From Gammaproteobacteria bacterium (GTDB taxonomy: Bacteria; Pseudomonadota; Gammaproteobacteria; QZLD01): 35,980 nucleotides of DNA. This document shows, piece by piece, positions 31,317 to 35,980 of this stretch (its first letter is position 1; every line of letters starts with the position of its first letter). The notes beneath the pieces are model-generated. The model saw nothing but the letters and a program-made list of their open reading frames with translations. It searched no databases and was not told the DNA's origin. Location of the stretch: positions 1-35,980 of the forward strand of contig QZLD01000200.1 in NCBI GenBank assembly GCA_004796385.1, read 5' to 3'. A program made the translations under genes and the position numbers.

Positions 31317-33193
31317 TATTCCTTATATGGGTCTACTTCCCACTCGGACTCTTTTAACCAGTTTTCTAGATCTGCAGGTGGTACCGGTCTGCACATATAG
31401 TATCCCTGAGCAAGATCACATCCAAAATCCTTAAGTTGATCCAAAGATTCAACGTCCTCTACCCCTTCAGCAACAACCTCTAATCCCAAATTATGGCTCA
31501 TATCAATTGTTGTGCGAACAATCATAAGGTCATCTTTCTGATTAATCATATCCATTACAAAAGAACGATCTATCTTTATCTCTTTAACTGGGAGCTGCCT
31601 TAAGTAAGCTAGAGATGAATATCCTGTTCCGAAATCATCAATTGAAAGCCTGAAGCCTTTTTTATCAAGAGAAGATAGTATTTCAAGTGCTTTTTCTCTA
31701 TCAGCCATCATTGCGCTCTCTGTTATCTCCAACACCAACATTTCTGCAGGAACACTATATTCTTCTATAAGCGTTTGCAGATATTCAACAAGCCCTTCTT
31801 CTTGTAAATTTCTTGCAGAAAGGTTTATTCCAACTTTTATAGATTTATTGCTCTTTAGGAAATCTGAACACTGTTTTATCGAAGTATTGAGAACCCACCT
31901 TGTAAGCGGTTTAATTACACCAGTCTGTTCTGCCAGTGGAATAAATTCGTCTGGAGGAATAAATCCAAGCTCCTCATGCTGCCAACGAAGTAATGCTTCT
32001 ACCCCCATCACCTTTCTCTGGGAAACATTTATTTGTGGCTGATAAGCCATTTTAAGCAGATCATTATCTATTGCTGTTCTCAACTCTCCCATAAGAGACA
32101 AACGTCTGGCACTATATGGATCTACACTTGGAGAGTAAAAGGCAAACTGAGATGTACTAACCTGTGCTAATTCCAATGCTATATGTGCATGCTGCAGTAA
32201 TTCACTTGGTGTCTGCCCATGAAATGGATAAGTTGCTATTCCGGTATGCGCTCCAATATCTAATGACATACCCTGAAAATCAAATGGTTCCTGCATAACC
32301 GACTGTATTTTTGATATCAACTTATCAAACTTTGGGGGAATTGCTTCATCACCGGAAATTTCATATCCCTCTCCAAAGAGAATCATTCCAAAATTCACAC
32401 CTTCAAGAACCACTATTGAATATTCGCGTCTACTCTCCTCATTTTTTTCTATAACTGCAAAATCTTCGGCAGACGCAATATCATTAAGCCTTGAAGATAC
32501 ATCCAGAAGTAACTTACTACCATTCTGATAACCAAGCGTATGGTTTATTTCATGAAAACGATCAAGCGAAACCACTACTAATGAATAATTATCGACTCCA
32601 TTTTTATCCGTTAGATCCTGCATGTAATTTTCAAGCATAACCCTGTTCGGGAAACCTGTACGCACATCGTGCATAGCCATAAAAATATTTTTGCGCTCAG
32701 CCTCTATTCTACTCTGAGATTCCAAACGCAACTCTGCAGTTCTCTCATTGACCAACTGATCAAGATTTTTATTCTGTGCAAGAAGCTGGTTATACATCCA
32801 TCTTATTGAAAGCAAACTCTCAACTCTGGTAAGCCCTTCAACGAAATCAAATGGTTTATTCAAAAAATCGCTTGCGCCTGCCTTTAGTGCTCTTACTCGA
32901 AAATCCTGATCAGTTTCTGATGTAAGAACAAGTATTGGGGCATGTGACTCTTCATCCATTTCTATAATTTGAGACATCACCTCAAAACCATCCATATGAG
33001 GCATATTGAGATCAAGAATAACCAAGTCAGGAGAAAAAGATTCATAGGCTGCAACTGCCTGCCTAGAATCAATAATATCGTTTATTCTGCTATAACCAGC
33101 ATCCCTGAGCATCCCATTAAGCAACTCATGATTAATAGGCTGATCATCCACAATAAGTATTTTTAGTTTTATTAGCTCTTGTCTGTTATTCAT
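31316..33193 (-). CDS. Response regulator with degenerate GGDEF and intact EAL phosphodiesterase domain
   Basis: 625 residues. Receiver at 10-125 with Asp61 (VILDLNMPHMDG), a coiled linker, a GGDEF-like fold (about 170-355, starting DVRTGFPNR) whose signature is lost (GVNFGMI where GGDEF should be), then EAL (about 365-615) with VEALLRW (398-403), NLSARN, LEITES, DDFGTGYSS and VAEGVED intact. It should hydrolyse c-di-GMP when phosphorylated, with the dead GGDEF perhaps binding GTP as an activator. It overlaps the hybrid kinase gene by one base; the kinase is its likely phosphodonor. The ATG at 33193 is preceded by GGTGG. Confidence 0.93.
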   Translation of the reverse strand: MNNRQELIKLKILIVDDQPINHELLNGMLRDAGYSRINDIIDSRQAVAAYESFSPDLVILDLNMPHMDGFEVMSQIIEMDEESHAPILVLTSETDQDFRVRALKAGASDFLNKPFDFVEGLTRVESLLSIRWMYNQLLAQNKNLDQLVNERTAELRLESQSRIEAERKNIFMAMHDVRTGFPNRVMLENYMQDLTDKNGVDNYSLVVVSLDRFHEINHTLGYQNGSKLLLDVSSRLNDIASAEDFAVIEKNEESRREYSIVVLEGVNFGMILFGEGYEISGDEAIPPKFDKLISKIQSVMQEPFDFQGMSLDIGAHTGIATYPFHGQTPSELLQHAHIALELAQVSTSQFAFYSPSVDPYSARRLSLMGELRTAIDNDLLKMAYQPQINVSQRKVMGVEALLRWQHEELGFIPPDEFIPLAEQTGVIKPLTRWVLNTSIKQCSDFLKSNKSIKVGINLSARNLQEEGLVEYLQTLIEEYSVPAEMLVLEITESAMMADREKALEILSSLDKKGFRLSIDDFGTGYSSLAYLRQLPVKEIKIDRSFVMDMINQKDDLMIVRTTIDMSHNLGLEVVAEGVEDVESLDQLKDFGCDLAQGYYMCRPVPPADLENWLKESEWEVDPYKE

Positions 33194-33306
33194 ACACCCA
33201 CCGATAGAAAAAATTAAGAAGCTAGCTCCATTTAACTATAGTAGATAATCTGAATTTTTTATGGGGAAAGTGAATAAATTGTACAAATGTAGTTATAGAT
33301 CACATA

Positions 33307-34419
33307 TTACCAACGCACCATCCCCCTTGCGACCCCCGCATGCCCTATAGCAGCCACTATTGCTCCAAGTATCAATAGTAAAGCAAAGAGAGTAATTGTT
33401 GTAATTGCTATAGTAAACAAAACAATATCTTTTGTATCATTTGGCGGAGCCTCACTACCATATCTGTTCCTACCATACGAACCTGGCACTATCGCAAAAA
33501 ACAAGTGCAGCAATAAATCCATAATCACAAATGCAATCAGAAACTTGAAATTTTTTTGTGACAGTAGATACATCTCAACAATTGAAATAATCAGTATAAA
33601 CAGGGAAAACCACCCTGTAACCCCGATATCACGAAATCTTTTCGCACCCTGAAATGTTAAGAAAACTAACAGCATCAATAACACAATCAATGTTATTATT
33701 GATGAGGAAGTCATAAATTGCGCCTTAGATTCACGTCCTCCAGAAAAAAGGCTTACAAGAACTAAAGAAAAAATTACGTTTGAGACAACAAATATGAGTA
33801 CAGCAAAAAAGTTATAGTAAACCCAGCGCATTCGCCCAAGCCTTCCAAATGGAGAGAACAGCTTCAACTGGCAATAATTTTCACTAGAATCTTCATATAA
33901 AAACTCATGCTCAGGACTTTTATAGGGATTACTATCGAAATCAGTTTTATAACTGGTTCTATTGTTGTGATTTTCCCTTGTTGTTAAAGATTTTTTAACA
34001 ACCACTGGTTCTGCAAATTTTTCAACTGAGGGCTCTTCCTCTCCCTCCCTTAACAAGCGAATCTTTTTGTTGAAAATAAGATTACCTCTTCTCTTAATCA
34101 ACAAACGTAGCTCACCACCAAACTTTTCAATTTTAAGCCCGCTGATACTGAACTTTTCTTCAGGCTTATCTTCATTTGAAATAGCTCCGTCAAAAACATT
34201 CACTTTTATCCTGCTCTTACAGGAAGGGCATTCAACATCTATACAACCCGGTTCCGAACTGAAGGGCACTACATTTTCAAAAAAGGTTTGTATTTCAAAA
34301 AGATGATTACAATTATTGCAAGTAACCCCATCTATCTCATCACCATGAACTTGCTCTAAAGGTGTAAAACCCATATCCCTACCCCCAAAGAATCCCATAA
34401 ATTTCCGATCAAACAGCAT
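33307..34419 (-). CDS. Zinc-ribbon / DUF805 membrane protein
   Basis: 370 residues. The N-terminal half is soluble: a zinc-ribbon-like four-Cys cluster (CNNCNHLFEI, then CIDVECPSCKSRIKV) and an acidic linker. From about 190, FSPFGRLGRMRWVYYNFF starts a DUF805 domain with about four to five membrane segments and KRFRDIGVTGWFSL and GRNRYGSEAPPND. DUF805 proteins have no known role. The ORF start at 34419 overlaps mlaB by 11 bp; an ATG at 34374 (MGFTPLEQ) with GGGGGTAGGG ahead is an alternative. It is the distal gene of the mla block; a link to lipid transport is by position only. Confidence 0.8.
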   Translation of the reverse strand: MLFDRKFMGFFGGRDMGFTPLEQVHGDEIDGVTCNNCNHLFEIQTFFENVVPFSSEPGCIDVECPSCKSRIKVNVFDGAISNEDKPEEKFSISGLKIEKFGGELRLLIKRRGNLIFNKKIRLLREGEEEPSVEKFAEPVVVKKSLTTRENHNNRTSYKTDFDSNPYKSPEHEFLYEDSSENYCQLKLFSPFGRLGRMRWVYYNFFAVLIFVVSNVIFSLVLVSLFSGGRESKAQFMTSSSIITLIVLLMLLVFLTFQGAKRFRDIGVTGWFSLFILIISIVEMYLLSQKNFKFLIAFVIMDLLLHLFFAIVPGSYGRNRYGSEAPPNDTKDIVLFTIAITTITLFALLLILGAIVAAIGHAGVARGMVRW

Positions 34420-34732
34420 CCCTGTATATCGGCAACACTACCTCAAGACTGCTAACCCTAGCTATTGCACAAACTTGATCCTGTATATTATAAAATTTAA
34501 GTTCTTTGCCTGATCTTTTAGCTGTACGGGTAATCTCTACCATTAAGGACAACCCAACACTGTCCATTCGTGTTACTCTGGAGAGCTCGAACTCAACTAG
34601 TTGCTGCTCTCCTGTGCTTTTTACAACATCAAGTATTCTATTTTTAATTAAAGGTACAGTTTCCAAACTAAGAATACCGTTTAGATGATAACGATTGCTT
34701 TTTTGATCGAAAACCATCTGTACATTAGGCAT
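34409..34732 (-). CDS. mlaB: MlaB-like STAS-domain protein
   Basis: 107 residues, a lone STAS domain: beta-strand LVEFELSRVTRMDSVGLSLM is the phosphorylation-loop/helix signature shared with anti-sigma-factor antagonists, and in this position (after mlaC, 2 bp gap) is diagnostic of MlaB, the cytosolic subunit of the MlaFEDB phospholipid transporter that stabilises MlaF. The gene is short for the family but complete. Its last codons overlap the start of the DUF805 gene. Confidence 0.88.
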   Translation of the reverse strand: MPNVQMVFDQKSNRYHLNGILSLETVPLIKNRILDVVKSTGEQQLVEFELSRVTRMDSVGLSLMVEITRTAKRSGKELKFYNIQDQVCAIARVSSLEVVLPIYRDAV

Positions 34733-34734
34733 TG

Positions 34735-35460
34735 CTACTCTCCGCTTTTCAACTTTTTGAAAAGGGCATCAACCCCATCTTTTTGAATTATTGAATTAAA
34801 TGTTGTTCTGTAATTAGCTACAAGACTAATACCATCTACAAGCGCATCATAAACTTTCCAGCTACCGTCTTTAAGTCTTCTAAGCTTAAACGCCAACGGT
34901 ACTTCTGAAGCTCCGTCTCTTGCAATCGACAGTTTTACTGTAGCCTTTCTTGATTTTGTCATTTGCTTAAAAGGCATATATGTAATTTTCATTCCAATAT
35001 ATTGAGATAACGATCCTGCATAAGTTCTAACCAATAACTCCTTGAACAGCTTAATAAATTCTATTTTTTGCTCTCTACTCAACTTTTTCCAGTTTCTACC
35101 CAAAACCCACTGAGACATAAGCTGCGTACCAACACTTGGTATAACGATTTCTTCTACCAACTTCCTCACTCGCTCTTCAGAAACGCCTTCGCCTTCAGCT
35201 TCAAGCTCACAGAACAAACGGGTTATAGTAGACCTAACTACTTTATTAGGCTCATCTGTTTCCGCAAAAATCAAATCTGCTTCATCAACTATATAGCTGC
35301 ATTTCTTCTTACTCTCTGCCTTTAACTGCTCGTTATTAGCTGCCGATTTTCCTGTTTTTTCAGCAACTACTACCGTTTTACTATCTACCGACTTTTCTGT
35401 ATCACCAGCATAAACTGTTGAAACCATTGTTAATGAGAATACAAAAAGTAATTTTTTCAT
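34735..35460 (-). CDS. mlaC: MlaC periplasmic phospholipid-binding protein
   Basis: The ORF track begins at 35484, but the ATG at 35460 is preceded by TTAGGAG and starts a classical signal peptide (MKKLLFVFSLTMVSTVYA, cleavage after VYA). The mature part has the MlaC/Tgt-type fold markers: YAGSLSQYIGMKITYMPF, VKLSIARDGASEVPLAFKLR, GSWKVYDALVDGISLVANYR and FNSII near the end. MlaC ferries phospholipid between the outer-membrane MlaA complex and MlaD. It starts 24 bp after the mlaD stop and ends 2 bp before mlaB. The insert before the core is longer than in E. coli, with acidic residues of unknown role. Confidence 0.93.
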   Translation of the reverse strand: MKKLLFVFSLTMVSTVYAGDTEKSVDSKTVVVAEKTGKSAANNEQLKAESKKKCSYIVDEADLIFAETDEPNKVVRSTITRLFCELEAEGEGVSEERVRKLVEEIVIPSVGTQLMSQWVLGRNWKKLSREQKIEFIKLFKELLVRTYAGSLSQYIGMKITYMPFKQMTKSRKATVKLSIARDGASEVPLAFKLRRLKDGSWKVYDALVDGISLVANYRTTFNSIIQKDGVDALFKKLKSGE

Positions 35461-35484
35461 GGTATCTCCTAATTCTATTTCCAA

Positions 35485-35980
35485 TTATTCTTGTTTTTCT
35501 TTGGCTGCCTGACTAAACAGAAATTCGCCGATTACCTTTTCCAGTATTATCGCAGACTGCGTTATATCAAGCTCATCACCATCTTCAAGGAAAAACTCCG
35601 CACCACCAGGCTCAAGAGCTATATACTGACTTCCCAATAAACCAGCAGTAAAAATACTAGCACTGGTATCTTCTGGAATCTCTTTAAAATCTTCTCTTAT
35701 ACCAAGTATAACAACCGCTTCAAATTGCTTTTTGTCATAATAGATATCAAGCACTTCTCCAATTTTAACTCCTCCCATTTTCACAGCAGCGTTCTTTTTT
35801 AGACCGCCAATATTAATAAATCTTGCCTTTACAGAGTATGTTGCCCCAATTTCCACCTGATCTGCACCAAAAAAGTTGCCTACTGCATCTCCAAGCATTA
35901 CTGCAGACCTGGTATTCTTCATTGTACTGTTATTGACTAAATACTTATCGCTTCTTCCCATATCAAAAGAGATAAACTGC
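35485..35980 (-). CDS. mlaD: MlaD MCE-domain protein, N-terminus outside the window
   Basis: The frame is open to the window edge; the ORF-track start at 35961 is internal, since the upstream codons read QFISFD and the MlaD membrane anchor must lie further upstream. The MCE core is present: YSVKARFINIGGLKKNAAVKMGGVKIGEV, GIREDFKEIPEDTSASIFTAG, LLGSQYIALEPGG. An unusual segment of about 35 residues (KYLVNNSTMKNTRSAVMLGD region) sits between the presumed anchor and the MCE strand. MlaD forms the hexameric lipid channel of the inner-membrane MlaFEDB complex. Confidence 0.9.
   Translation of the reverse strand, partial: QFISFDMGRSDKYLVNNSTMKNTRSAVMLGDAVGNFFGADQVEIGATYSVKARFINIGGLKKNAAVKMGGVKIGEVLDIYYDKKQFEAVVILGIREDFKEIPEDTSASIFTAGLLGSQYIALEPGGAEFFLEDGDELDITQSAIILEKVIGEFLFSQAAKEKQE

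Noticed and set aside
1-35980. CRISPR array, insertion sequence, integrase or prophage
   Set aside because: No regularly spaced repeats, transposase or phage genes were seen in any frame.

Overview
The window looks like chromosomal DNA of an AT-rich, Gram-negative gammaproteobacterium, probably marine or free-living; genus is not determinable from the sequence. The evidence is the methyltransferase-rnhA-dnaQ block, a CpxR/CpxA-like two-component pair, MlaD/MlaC/MlaB phospholipid-transport genes, a Zur-type Fur protein, a CspA-family protein, outer-membrane proteins and unusually dense c-di-GMP and histidine-kinase signalling. Non-ATG starts (TTG, GTG) are frequent.

Layout. 1-600 is the 5' part of a biosynthetic thiolase (minus). 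601-1201 is gene-free and AT-rich and holds an inverted pair of perfect DnaA boxes. From 10497 down to 1202 (all minus) lies the most unusual locus: CpxR-like regulator, CpxA-like kinase, a TetR-like/PqqD-like fusion, an ATP-grasp ligase, a LysA-fold PLP decarboxylase, a urea-transporter/M23-peptidase fusion, a TPR protein, a possible 45-residue small protein and an outer-membrane beta-barrel. Genes from the PqqD fusion to the TPR protein overlap by a few bases or lie within about 25 bp. The region before the regulator gene and the region before the PqqD gene each carry three 10-bp-phased TGTTAA-like half-sites in the same orientation, matching the GTAAA-N5-GTAAA layout of CpxR boxes. I infer an envelope-stress-controlled peptide or amino-acid modification system.

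10625-19613 is a signalling block (mostly minus): hybrid histidine kinase, an HD-GYP protein that has lost the His of its HD pair, an unknown 165-residue protein (plus), a REC-REC-PAS-GGDEF-EAL protein, a bactofilin and a second HD-GYP protein with the HD pair intact. A strong terminator at 10625-10653 may also end a short RNA with an anti-Shine-Dalgarno motif.

19817-22480 is a housekeeping block: tRNA-Ser(UGA), SAM methyltransferase, rnhA and dnaQ (plus), then a 43-bp palindrome that contains the dnaQ stop and separates it from a convergent cold-shock gene. 22857-27083 holds a secreted M12B-type metalloprotease with a GlyGly-CTERM-like tail (minus), a Zur-like regulator and a polytopic membrane protein (plus). 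27249-35980 (minus) holds a 1355-residue GAF hybrid kinase overlapping a REC-EAL protein, then a zinc-ribbon/DUF805 membrane protein joined to mlaB, mlaC and a truncated mlaD that leaves the window.

No CRISPR array, insertion sequence, prophage or rRNA was seen.
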